A stretch of DNA of 64,000 bases from Agarilytica sp033852165 (GTDB lineage: Bacteria > Pseudomonadota > Gammaproteobacteria > Pseudomonadales > Cellvibrionaceae): the NCBI GenBank assembly GCA_033852165.1, contig JAWSUZ010000005.1, forward strand, positions 75,032-139,031, given 5' to 3'. Under the pieces are notes generated by a model. It worked only from the letters and a program-made list of their open reading frames with translations. It did not search any database and was not told the origin of the DNA. Below, one piece after another: positions 17,678-25,794 of this stretch (position 1 is its first letter; every line of letters begins with the position of its first letter). Both the position numbers and the translations under genes were made by a program.

Positions 17678-18781
17678 ATGAATGTCGACGGCACGGCCTT
17701 TAGGAGCATTTTCCTAGCCGAGGATAAATGGCGGGTTTTCATCATTGATCAAACACGCCTCCCTCATGAATTTAAAACGTTAACCCTTGAATCCCTCGAC
17801 GATACGGCACATGCGATTACTGACATGCAGGTCCGTGGGGCACCATTAATCGGTGCTACAGCCGCTTACGGTGTGGCACTTGCTATGCAGAACGACCCTT
17901 CTGATCAGATGTTATCCCATGCCTATAAAACACTGTTGGATACGCGTCCTACTGCGGTGAATCTTCGCTGGGCTTTGGATGAGATGGAGAGCGTCTTAAC
18001 CCCTCTACCGACTATAGAACGGAAAGCAGCAGCCTACGAACGCGCCGCAGCGTTATGTAATGAAGACGTAGAAATTTGCTCGGCCATTGGCGATCACGGC
18101 GTTGAGCTAATCAAAGGGATTTGGGAGCAAAAGGAGAAAACGGGTGTTGTTAATGTGCTCACACATTGCAATGCCGGTTGGCTGGCCACTGTTGATTGGG
18201 GTACGGCGCTTGCGCCCATCTATAAAGCCCATAACAAAGGTATTCCCGTTCATGTTTGGGTGGATGAAACCCGACCTCGCAATCAAGGCTTTAACCTCAC
18301 GGCTTGGGAACTGGGTAAACACGGAGTGCCTCACACAATTATTGTCGATAATGTTGGCGGTCATTTGATGCAGCACGGCCAGGTGGATATGTGTATCGTC
18401 GGTACGGATCGTACGACGAGCACGGGGGATGTGTGCAATAAAATCGGGACGTATTTGAAGGCGTTGGCGGCTAAGGATAATCACATTCCATTTTATGTCG
18501 CGCTTCCCAGCCCCACTATTGATTGGTCGACACGAGACGGGCTAAGCGAAATTCCAATAGAGCAAAGGTGCGGCTCTGAAGTTACACACATAACCGGTCG
18601 CGCTGACGACGGCAGTGTTCAAACCATTAACATATCCCCGGAAGGTAGTGTTGCTGCCAATTATGGCTTCGATGTTACGCCCGCGAGATTGATCACGGGT
18701 TTGATTACCGAACGCGGTCTAACCGAAGCGACAGAGGAGGGCCTTGCGGAATTGTTCCCAGACAAGGTAAATATCACATAA
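17678..18781 (+). CDS. mtnA: 5-methylthioribose-1-phosphate / 5-deoxyribose-1-phosphate isomerase (MtnA)
   Basis: A 367-residue aldose-ketose isomerase of the eIF2B-like fold. Signature stretches: MQVRGAPLIGATAAYG, the catalytic Cys in LTHCNAGWLATVDWGTALAP (about 164), VDETRPRNQG, and the catalytic Asp in VGTDRTTSTGDVCNKIGTYLKA (about 242). It converts methylthioribose-1-P (or 5-deoxyribose-1-P) to the ribulose form. The stop and the ATG of the next gene share one base (TAATG), so it is coupled to a class II aldolase rather than the MtnB dehydratase of the ordinary methionine salvage route. No phosphorylase or kinase is in the window. Confidence 0.93.
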   Translation: MNVDGTAFRSIFLAEDKWRVFIIDQTRLPHEFKTLTLESLDDTAHAITDMQVRGAPLIGATAAYGVALAMQNDPSDQMLSHAYKTLLDTRPTAVNLRWALDEMESVLTPLPTIERKAAAYERAAALCNEDVEICSAIGDHGVELIKGIWEQKEKTGVVNVLTHCNAGWLATVDWGTALAPIYKAHNKGIPVHVWVDETRPRNQGFNLTAWELGKHGVPHTIIVDNVGGHLMQHGQVDMCIVGTDRTTSTGDVCNKIGTYLKALAAKDNHIPFYVALPSPTIDWSTRDGLSEIPIEQRCGSEVTHITGRADDGSVQTINISPEGSVAANYGFDVTPARLITGLITERGLTEATEEGLAELFPDKVNIT

Positions 18782-19446
18782 TGAACGATCTAGAGTTACG
18801 TAAAGCGCTTATTGCTACCGCCATTGAGTTAAATACGAGCGGCATCAACCAAGGGACTTCTGGTAATGTTTCTGTACGTACCGAAAACGGTTTTTTAATC
18901 ACCCCTTCGGGACTGCAGTACGCTGACCTGGAACCCAGTGATGTGGTGTTAATGGATTTTAACGGGGACTTTGATTCGGATCGACAACCTTCTAGTGAAT
19001 GGCGCTTTCATCTCGATATTTATCGGCATAGTCATGACGAAGGTGAAAACAAAGGCCATGATGTTGGCGCTATTGTTCATACGCATTCAACTTACGCAAC
19101 GGCCATCGCTTGCTTGAAACGCTGCATTCCAGCTTTTCATTATATGGTCGCGGTGGCGGGTGGGCATGATATCCGCTGCGCGCCTTACGCAACTTTTGGT
19201 TCGCAAGAACTTTCCGATTTTGCGATTGAAGCGTTAGTCGACAGAAAAGCCTGTCTGCTTGCGCATCATGGTGTTATTGCCACGGGAGGAAATCTTGCGA
19301 AAGCTTTTGCTTTGGCCTGCGAGATCGAAACTCTCGCCCACCAGTATTTGGAAGCGCTTAAAGTCGGCCAACCTGAGATTCTTTCGAGGACTGAGATGGA
19401 TAAGGTTCTTGAGAAATTTAAAACTTATGGTGCTCAGGCTCAGTAG
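18781..19446 (+). CDS. Class II aldolase (5-deoxy/methylthio-ribulose-1-P aldolase type)
   Basis: A 221-residue zinc aldolase of the fuculose-phosphate aldolase family. Zinc ligands IVHTHSTYA and LLAHHGVIATG and the catalytic glutamate in PSSEWRFHLDIY are visible; GINQGTSGNVSVR binds phosphate. Although related to MtnB dehydratases, the PSSEWRFHLDIY and AFHYMVAVAGG motifs fit the aldolases paired with MtnA in the 'DHAP shunt', which cleave (methylthio- or 5-deoxy-) ribulose-1-P to DHAP and a small aldehyde. Its one-base overlap with mtnA strongly links the functions. Substrate choice is inferred from context. Confidence 0.85.
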   Translation: MNDLELRKALIATAIELNTSGINQGTSGNVSVRTENGFLITPSGLQYADLEPSDVVLMDFNGDFDSDRQPSSEWRFHLDIYRHSHDEGENKGHDVGAIVHTHSTYATAIACLKRCIPAFHYMVAVAGGHDIRCAPYATFGSQELSDFAIEALVDRKACLLAHHGVIATGGNLAKAFALACEIETLAHQYLEALKVGQPEILSRTEMDKVLEKFKTYGAQAQ

Positions 19447-19864
19447 GAACATATGGGGATACTGCCCTATGACATTTAGGATCAGGGCAGAAGAGTACCC
19501 TTAGCTGAATATTATATCGACACCCAGGATATCCATTAATACCATTCCGCCAGTAGACCCTTCATAAAAGCATTTTTCTGCAATCCCATATTTAATGGCT
19601 TGAATTTAGCATAAGGAATCAAACTCAAGGAGGAGATGGTAAAGCAACATACTGGCGGCTAAATATTTATTGCCGAATTTGGCAACAGTCCTCATAACCC
19701 AGATTATCAAAAATGGAAACCTGTTCCAAGGGCATTTAAAATTCCGCCTTTACTTACCTCGTTATCTAACATCCACAGAAGTAGCCAGTAGCGTAGTAGG
19801 TTGTTAGAGTAACTCCATTTTTAGCGAAAACCGAATTTTCAGCTAACAATCAGGGGTTAAGCAC
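19447..19864. other. Intergenic region, 418 nt
   Basis: No gene recognised. A 7-bp inverted repeat CTGCCCT/AGGGCAG (19462-19490) just after the aldolase could form a hairpin but lacks a T run. CCGCCAGTA (19547-19555) and TACTGGCGG (19650-19658) are a perfect inverted pair about 95 nt apart. Confidence 0.4.
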
Positions 19865-20164
19865 ATGACTGATCTTAAAAAAATCTACATCAAGCAAAAT
19901 GAGGAAAGCAGCGCGGTCACCATCGCGTGTCGGCTCATATCTGACGATGACCCTCAAATACAGTTAGTCCCCGGTGAATGGGTGAAGGTGGCAACCTGTC
20001 CGCCGGGCAATCATCAGTTGAGAGTCGGATCAATCCTCGCTTCGGGGAAACACTTCGTCACACTTCACTTGAACGGTATTACACACAACAGCAATGATAA
20101 AATTGAAGAACTTTTCTTTTCCCCTACAGATGGATCTCTCTATGAGATTGAGGTTCAGGAATGA
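19865..20164 (+). CDS. Hypothetical protein, 99 residues, coupled to outer-membrane-like gene
   Basis: A cytoplasmic-looking protein with no signal peptide (MTDLKKIYIKQNEESSAVTIACRLISDDDPQIQLVPGEWVKVATCPPGNHQL) and a beta-rich pattern. Its stop overlaps the ATG of the next gene by 4 nt (ATGA), so the two are translationally coupled. Upstream is CAGGGGT but no strong Shine-Dalgarno. I do not recognise the family; its partner below is an exported protein. Confidence 0.6.
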   Translation: MTDLKKIYIKQNEESSAVTIACRLISDDDPQIQLVPGEWVKVATCPPGNHQLRVGSILASGKHFVTLHLNGITHNSNDKIEELFFSPTDGSLYEIEVQE

Positions 20165-21249
20165 AAATCCAGTTCTCTTTAACGGGAATACTCCTTGCAT
20201 CCAGTTTCGTATTTTCTGACATTGAAAATCTGACGTCTTCGGATTTGTCGTCACCATTTTCTGGACCTAGCAGTATTCTAAGCTTAGATATCGCGAAAGA
20301 TAAAAAAACGGCGGAGCTGAAATTTAAGGCTTGGAGCTTAGGAAAAAAAACGACCAGTAGCATTTCTGTTAAAGCACCATTTGATAAAGACAGTGGAGAA
20401 TCATCTTTTTCCAATCTCGATGGTCTTAGTAACTCAGCGACCATCACATTCGGATTTGACACCAAAATAATCGGCAATGTAGAAACCAACACATCAGCAA
20501 CAAACAATAACAGGGAGCTGTGCCAAAAATACATGCTGACAGACAAGCAAAGTTCTTGCTCGTATGGAACTGTAAAAAGCGCGGCAGAGAAATTCATCAG
20601 TGAAAATAGTAGAAACGATAATATCGTGATCTGCAATGCTTTTGGTTTTAACGATGTCCAGTGTAATAAGGATGAATTTCCTGGGTTACTCGCGGAGCAA
20701 TATGCCAAGCAGCGTTCTACAATATTCGCACCGCTTACCAGTGCGCATCTTATTCCAGTAAAATTTACATTTGGCAGAGCAAGCTATAAATATTTGGATC
20801 TTGATACTCTAGAAAACGAGAAGGATAGCTTAGACGGTCTTTCAGCCTCCGTCGGTTACGGCTACCTCACGCATAAGTGGTTTGCGGGCACTAATTTGGA
20901 ATATCAAGATTCTCATAAGGCAGGCGACACGAAATCTTATTGCACCTCTATTAATGATTCTTCTTCTGCCACGCAATGTGAGGATATTGCCTTTGGTGAT
21001 CCCACCAAGAAGACCCGCCACAATCTGTCTTTTGAATTCAGATATCGGGCGATGAATGAAAAGTTTGCGATTGGAATTAAAGTCACTAGGGATGTTAAGA
21101 ATTCGGAAGAAGCTGTCGAAATCCCGATCTACTTTTTACAGCCCAATAAATATGGGCTGAGCACTGGCGTGAAGTTAGGCTGGGATTCTGAAGAAAAAGA
21201 TGTGGGCGCAACGCTTTTCTTTGGTACTTCATTTGCGTTTTTTAAATAG
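20161..21249 (+). CDS. Exported beta-rich protein, possibly outer-membrane barrel
   Basis: A 362-residue protein with a signal peptide (MKIQFSLTGILLASSFVFS). The first half is Ser/Thr/Lys rich; the second half (from about residue 195) shows alternating strands such as LIPVKFTFGRASYKYLDL, GLSASVGYGYLTHKWFAGTNLEY, HNLSFEFRYRAMNEKFAIGIKV, YGLSTGVKLGW and ATLFFGTSFAFFK, as in a small barrel. Six cysteines lie in the mature part, including CQKY and SSCSYG. No family recognised. It is coupled to the 99-residue protein before it. Confidence 0.62.
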   Translation: MKIQFSLTGILLASSFVFSDIENLTSSDLSSPFSGPSSILSLDIAKDKKTAELKFKAWSLGKKTTSSISVKAPFDKDSGESSFSNLDGLSNSATITFGFDTKIIGNVETNTSATNNNRELCQKYMLTDKQSSCSYGTVKSAAEKFISENSRNDNIVICNAFGFNDVQCNKDEFPGLLAEQYAKQRSTIFAPLTSAHLIPVKFTFGRASYKYLDLDTLENEKDSLDGLSASVGYGYLTHKWFAGTNLEYQDSHKAGDTKSYCTSINDSSSATQCEDIAFGDPTKKTRHNLSFEFRYRAMNEKFAIGIKVTRDVKNSEEAVEIPIYFLQPNKYGLSTGVKLGWDSEEKDVGATLFFGTSFAFFK

Positions 21250-21353
21250 GAAGATTGGGTCGTAACGATTTTCTTTAATCAAAACGATAAGCGTCCACTC
21301 ACGTAGTACGCTGATGGATAAATCGTACAGCCATTTCCTTTGGAAGCTAAAAT

Positions 21354-21488
21354 ATGAATGGAATTAATTTATTAGCCTTATCCGGTAGCCTGCGGCAGTC
21401 ATCCTATAATACCGCAGCCATTACCGCGCTTAAGGCTATAGCGCCTCAGCACATTGACATAACACGTAAAGCCCACCTTGGCGAGTGA
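21354..21488 (+). pseudogene. Truncated NAD(P)H-dependent FMN reductase
   Basis: A 44-residue frame, MNGINLLALSGSLRQSSYNT..., matches the N-terminus of flavodoxin-like NAD(P)H:FMN/chromate reductases: the GSLRxxSxN loop binds FMN phosphate. Normal members are about 180 residues; this one stops with TGA after AHLGE, and the downstream sequence up to lysE-family gene does not continue the fold in any frame I could see. It is a deletion remnant. Confidence 0.72.
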
Positions 21489-21560
21489 GCTAAAAACCCA
21501 TCCACCCACTTTTACTTGTTCTTAATACTTACCATTAATAGCTACAATATTGGTATCAAA

Positions 21561-22175
21561 ATGACACTCTCAATTGTATTTACATTATTTTCCGCCTTAG
21601 TTTTACTCGCCGTGATTCCTGGCCCTGGAATTATGATTGTTGTGGCAAGAACGCTCTCTCATGGTTTCAAAGGTGGTGCGGTCACAACAGCGGGCATTGT
21701 CGCTGGCGATTTTGTTTTTATCGGCCTTGCCATTTTCGGTCTTACTGCCTTATCCGAGTTTATGGGTAATGTCTTCTTAGTGGTGAAATATGCAGGCGCG
21801 GCTTACCTTATTTGGCTCGGCATTAAGATCCTTCATTCGAAAAGACAGGAGGGCAATTCCGCCTCGCCAAATAACCGCAAGCATTCCGCTAACTTTATTG
21901 CAGGCCTTTTGACCACTCTTGGAAACCCTAAGGCGATACTATTTTATGCCAGTTTTTTCCCTGCGTTTTTGGATCTCGCCTCCGTAACCCTTACCGACGT
22001 TGGCATTATTATGCTTATAACGGCTTTAGCGGTTGGCGGTGTTATGTTGGTATATTGCTATGTGGCCACGAAATCCAGCTCGTTGGTGAATACGTCCTCT
22101 GTTGCTACCTATATGAGAGTTGCTACGGGAAGTACTTTAATCGGCGGTGGTGCCTATATTGCCGTGCGCAGTTAG
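21561..22175 (+). CDS. LysE/RhtB family amino-acid exporter
   Basis: About 204 residues from MTLSIVFTLFSALVLLAVIPGPGIMIVVARTLSHG, with six hydrophobic helices and the LysE-family PGPG motif in helix 1 and TTLGNPKAILFYASFFPAF in helix 4. Such proteins export amino acids or their analogues across the inner membrane. I start at 21561, which gives the family N-terminus; an upstream in-frame ATG would add 15 residues with no recognisable content. It follows the flavin reductase remnant and stands alone. Confidence 0.88.
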   Translation: MTLSIVFTLFSALVLLAVIPGPGIMIVVARTLSHGFKGGAVTTAGIVAGDFVFIGLAIFGLTALSEFMGNVFLVVKYAGAAYLIWLGIKILHSKRQEGNSASPNNRKHSANFIAGLLTTLGNPKAILFYASFFPAFLDLASVTLTDVGIIMLITALAVGGVMLVYCYVATKSSSLVNTSSVATYMRVATGSTLIGGGAYIAVRS

Positions 22176-22299
22176 CGTATTGTTGATCCCAATTAGACAG
22201 CAAAGTCTCTTTTAACATTCACTCGCGCTACGGGAGTTCTCAATCGACCCAGGTGTAAACGATAAGTTTGAGTCTTACCCGAGCCATATTCGCCCAAAA

Positions 22300-22656
22300 T
22301 TGGAATTTCTGCGCAAGCTGATTCTGGAAGTCGCCGACAACACTCCCATAGCTGGAAAGTTAGAAGAGACACTAAAGTGGGGGGAACCGTCTTACCTCAC
22401 TTCAGAATCGAAAAGTGGGACAACAATCCGCATTGATTGGAAATCAAAAACACCTGATCAGTATGCAATGTATTTCAACTGTAAGACGACTTTAGTTGAG
22501 GATTGTCGTTCACTTTTTGGCGACACATTGTCCTTTGGCGGTAATCGCGCAATCGTGTTTAACGTAATCGATTCCCTTCCTGAAAATGAAGTGAGAGCCT
22601 GTATTGGTATGGCACTGACTTATCATCTGGACAAAAAGAAACGACGTTCTCGCTGA
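22300..22656 (+). CDS. DUF1801 domain protein, start codon uncertain
   Basis: The frame from TTG 22300 gives 118 residues with LKWGEPSYLTSESKSGTTIRIDWKSK and DQYAMYFNCKTTL, the DUF1801 (YdhG/YjbR-like) signature. In-frame conserved-looking text continues upstream: IDPGVNDKFESYPSHIRPK (22243-22299) before the LEFLRKL, as in intact relatives, but no ATG, GTG or TTG exists between the stop at 22213 and 22300. Either an ATC start at 22243 is used, the protein is N-terminally shortened, or the gene has lost its start. Function of the family is unknown. Confidence 0.7.
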   Translation: MEFLRKLILEVADNTPIAGKLEETLKWGEPSYLTSESKSGTTIRIDWKSKTPDQYAMYFNCKTTLVEDCRSLFGDTLSFGGNRAIVFNVIDSLPENEVRACIGMALTYHLDKKKRRSR

Positions 22657-22732
22657 TATCCTAGCTTACGCTCGTGTATTATTTCTGCTCTAATAATCGT
22701 AGTGTTCTATATCGGTTTAAGGAAAAAAACTA

Positions 22733-23383
22733 GTGAAACTTATTATTGGCAACAAAAACTATTCGTCTTGGTCTTTGCGGCCTTGGTTATTGCTTTCATT
22801 CCACGAAATAGCATTTGAAGAAATACGAATCCCGCTAGCTGTCGAAGGTTTTAAAGAAAGCTTACTTCAGTACAGTAAAACGGGACTTGTCCCTATTTTG
22901 CAAGATGCCGATCTCTCTGTTTGGGATTCTTTGGCGATATGCGAATATCTTTCTGAGCAATATTTATCGGGTAAGGGCTGGCCAACTGACCCGCCATTAC
23001 GCGCAGAGGCGCGATCCGTCAGTTCTGAAATGCATTCGGGGTTTCCCCATATTCGAAATTGCATGCCGATGAACGTCCGTGCCACTCAGCGAAAAATCGA
23101 TATTTCACCCGCTCTTCGAAAAGAGATTGAACGCATCCAAGACCTTTGGTGCGGTTTATGCCGAAAGAATGCAGCGCAAGGGCCTTGGTTGTTTGGCGAA
23201 TTTTCTATAGCAGATTGTATGTTCGCTCCAGTAGTGTTTCGATTTTCTACCTACGGTGTTGCACAAAACGACGCATCCAAAGGCTATATGGATTTTGTAT
23301 TATCACATCCGACTATGAAAAAATGGTTTTCTGATTCTGTAAACGAAATTGAGACCATCGCGCTATCAGAAGTAGGGAATTAG
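22733..23383 (+). CDS. Glutathione S-transferase family protein
   Basis: A 216-residue GST. The N-terminal thioredoxin-like domain reads MKLIIGNKNYSSWSLRPWLLLSFHEIAFEEIRI, where SSWSLRPW is the usual glutathione-site motif of this subfamily, then GLVPILQD (cis-Pro) and VWDSLAICEYL. The all-helical C-terminal domain has GPWLFGEFSIADCMFAPVVFRF. The start is GTG at 22733 preceded by AAGGA. It conjugates or reduces electrophiles with glutathione; the substrate is unknown. Neighbours are unrelated stress and repair genes. Confidence 0.9.
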   Translation: MKLIIGNKNYSSWSLRPWLLLSFHEIAFEEIRIPLAVEGFKESLLQYSKTGLVPILQDADLSVWDSLAICEYLSEQYLSGKGWPTDPPLRAEARSVSSEMHSGFPHIRNCMPMNVRATQRKIDISPALRKEIERIQDLWCGLCRKNAAQGPWLFGEFSIADCMFAPVVFRFSTYGVAQNDASKGYMDFVLSHPTMKKWFSDSVNEIETIALSEVGN

Positions 23384-23424
23384 GCAATAGACTCCCCCAT
23401 GCTTAATATTAAGGTTAATGAACT

Positions 23425-24051
23425 ATGAGCCAAACAGCAGACGACACTTTCGAAGGTATAGATGGTAAGCCCCGCTGTAAGTGGTGCAACGCTGCCCCCG
23501 ACTATATTGCCTATCACGATACCGAATGGGGGTTTCCAGTGGCCGATGATCAGCGCCTATTCGAGAAGATCAGTCTGGAGGCATTTCAGTCTGGCCTAAG
23601 TTGGCGAACAATTCTCACTAAGCGTGAAAATTTCCGCGCCGCGTTCTGCCATTTTGATTTTGATAAAGTTGCTCAGTTCACTCAACGTGATGTGAATCGC
23701 TTACTTAAAGATGCGGGAATTGTTCGGCACCGGGGCAAGATTGAGGCGATTATTAATAACGCCAAGCGGGCACAAGAGCTTATTGAAGAGAAGGGTTCTT
23801 TAGCGGCTTACTTCTGGTCTTATGAACCCGACCCAAAAACCTTAGGTGAACGTCAAGCGCTTACCACGTCTCCTGAATCTGTTGCCTTATCAAAAGACCT
23901 AAAGAAACGAGGTTGGAAGTTTGTTGGCCCAACGACTGCCTATGCTTTTATTCAGGCAATGGGGCTTATTAATGATCACGTGGAGGCGTGTATGGTGAGC
24001 GCAAAGGTAGATCGCGCTCGGAAGAAGTTTAAGCGGCCTAAGTCTAAGTGA
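23425..24051 (+). CDS. tag: DNA-3-methyladenine glycosylase I
   Basis: A 208-residue helix-hairpin-helix glycosylase that removes 3-methyladenine from alkylated DNA. Seen: the zinc-site Cys and His in RCKWC and YHDTEWG, the base-pocket stretch EAFQSGLSWRTILTKRENFR, the HhH region VRHRGKIEAIINNA, FVGPTTAYAFIQAMGLINDHVEACM supplying the second His and Cys. Length slightly above the E. coli 187 residues because of a short N-terminal extension and a basic tail (RARKKFKRPKSK). Confidence 0.94.
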   Translation: MSQTADDTFEGIDGKPRCKWCNAAPDYIAYHDTEWGFPVADDQRLFEKISLEAFQSGLSWRTILTKRENFRAAFCHFDFDKVAQFTQRDVNRLLKDAGIVRHRGKIEAIINNAKRAQELIEEKGSLAAYFWSYEPDPKTLGERQALTTSPESVALSKDLKKRGWKFVGPTTAYAFIQAMGLINDHVEACMVSAKVDRARKKFKRPKSK

Positions 24052-24132
24052 GTGGCTCTCCGCTAAAGATAGAAGAAACCCATCTTTCCAGACAAGTGAA
24101 AGCGACTCTCACCGGCAACAGAGAAGCTTAAA

Positions 24133-24792
24133 ATGTTAGAAAACGGATTTAAGTTGATCGATAATTTCATATCAGAAGATCAGATCATTAGTATTGTTAA
24201 CGAACTTAGCCAAATACATATAGCAGGCAAGGTCGGCGGTATACGAAATGCCAACGCAAAACTAACTACAGTAGGGGAGTATGCAGATTCAGACGGTGTT
24301 TTAAAGTATGCCTCACAGTTTCTCCGCTCTCGACCAATGCTCGTTCGCGCAATCATATTCAATAAAACAACGGAAAATAATTGGTTAGTTACATGGCATC
24401 AAGACAAAACGGTCGCCGTATCTAAACAATTTGAACTAGACGGCTGGGGACCGTGGAGCGTAAAAGATGGAACGCTTCACGTGCAACCCCCATTAGAAGT
24501 ATTGAACCAAATGGTTACCTTCCGCATTCACCTTGATGATAGCAACCATGAAAATGGATGCTTAAAGGTTATACCAAGAAGCCATAGTTTAGGCATTTTT
24601 CCTCAGTCCAGTATTGCAGAGTATGCCAGCACCCATACACCGTACGAGTGTGTTGCAAAGCGTGGATCAGCCTTGGCTATGCGACCGCATATACTGCATT
24701 CGTCAAGTAAAGGCACTCAACCCAGTCAGCGTAGGGTTCTGCATTTGGAATTCAGCTCTTATCAGTTGCCTCCCGGCATTACGTGGGCCTAA
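24133..24792 (+). CDS. Phytanoyl-CoA dioxygenase (PhyH) family protein
   Basis: A 219-residue Fe(II)/2-oxoglutarate oxygenase. The iron ligands are in TWHQDKTVAV (His-x-Asp, about residue 97) and MRPHILHSSS (distal His), with the 2-oxoglutarate Arg in QPSQRRVLHLEF. The central part has the usual HLDDSNHENGCLKVIPRSH. The substrate is unknown; family members hydroxylate lipids, ectoine and many natural products. It is followed by an AraC-type regulator on the same strand. Confidence 0.88.
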   Translation: MLENGFKLIDNFISEDQIISIVNELSQIHIAGKVGGIRNANAKLTTVGEYADSDGVLKYASQFLRSRPMLVRAIIFNKTTENNWLVTWHQDKTVAVSKQFELDGWGPWSVKDGTLHVQPPLEVLNQMVTFRIHLDDSNHENGCLKVIPRSHSLGIFPQSSIAEYASTHTPYECVAKRGSALAMRPHILHSSSKGTQPSQRRVLHLEFSSYQLPPGITWA

Positions 24793-24881
24793 ACAATTCT
24801 CAATACAGCAATTTCGATCATGTTTTACCTCTTCCGGTAAATTAAAATGTCCCCGCTGAGTAGGTTTTGAGAAAAGAGCAT

Positions 24882-25751
24882 ATGACAAACAATCACGATC
24901 GCTACCACAGAGTATTTGAATATATCGATAAACACTTAGACGAAGTGCTTAATGTCGATGTGTTAAGTCAGATTGCGTGTCTTTCAAAATTTCACTTTCA
25001 TCGACAATTTTCTGCACTATACGGTATTGGCGTTGGGGCCTATATCAGGTTAGTACGGTTAAAGCGGGCATCCTATCAACTCTCGTTTAGGGACAATCAA
25101 AAGGTTGTGGAAATCGCTTTTATCGCAGGGTATGAAAGTCCCGAAGCTTTTTCCAATGCCTTTACACGTACGATGGGACAAAGCCCTTCTGCTTTTCGAA
25201 AACAATCGCATGATGCTCCCTGGCAAGATAAATATGAACCAATATCTAAGCTAAGGCAGAAAGTTATGATTGAAAAGGCACAAACACCTGAGGTTTCTAT
25301 TGTCGATTTTCCAGAAACATCTATTGCCGTGTTAGCGCATAAAGGGCCAGCAGAAACACTCGGTCAGACTATTCGGCAATTTATTGCGTGGAGAAAGCAA
25401 CATCACACACCACCCACTAAAAGCAAAACGTTTAATATAGTGTACGACGACCCCGCAACCACTGAGCCTGAACAATACCGGTTCGATGTATGTGCTTCGG
25501 TTAAAGCAAAGGTGCCTGACAATAATCACGGGGTGATCAATAAAATCATACCGGGGGGCCGCTGTGCTTTAGTCCGGCATATTGGCCCCGACGATATTAT
25601 CGAACAAACCGTCTCCTATCTTTATGGTGAATGGCTAACTAAGAATGACGAAGAACATCGGGACTTCCCTCTGTTCTTCGAGCGGGTTACATTTTTTCCT
25701 GACGTTACGGAAAGCGAAATGATTACGGATATTTACCTACCTTTAAGGTGA
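24882..25751 (+). CDS. AraC family regulator with GyrI-like effector domain
   Basis: About 289 residues. The N-terminal AraC/XylS double helix-turn-helix spans about residues 1-105 (VDVLSQIACLSKFHFHRQFSALYG; ...VVEIAFIAGYESPEAFSNAFTRTMGQSPSAFRKQ). The C-terminal half (about 125-289) is a GyrI/BmrR-like ligand-binding domain (VSIVDFPETSIAVLAHKGPAETLGQTIRQF ... GGRCALVRHIGP). This Rob-like layout usually responds to drugs or small hydrophobic molecules. I use the ATG at 24882 after AAAAGAG rather than a TTG five codons earlier. Confidence 0.92.
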   Translation: MTNNHDRYHRVFEYIDKHLDEVLNVDVLSQIACLSKFHFHRQFSALYGIGVGAYIRLVRLKRASYQLSFRDNQKVVEIAFIAGYESPEAFSNAFTRTMGQSPSAFRKQSHDAPWQDKYEPISKLRQKVMIEKAQTPEVSIVDFPETSIAVLAHKGPAETLGQTIRQFIAWRKQHHTPPTKSKTFNIVYDDPATTEPEQYRFDVCASVKAKVPDNNHGVINKIIPGGRCALVRHIGPDDIIEQTVSYLYGEWLTKNDEEHRDFPLFFERVTFFPDVTESEMITDIYLPLR

Positions 25752-25794
25752 TTAATATTTACTGGCCGCAATTTACTGCTCGCCTATTTCATTG

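Noticed and set aside
24614..24888. Open frames in the PhyH-AraC junction
   Set aside because: They overlap the PhyH gene in other frames and add nothing conserved.
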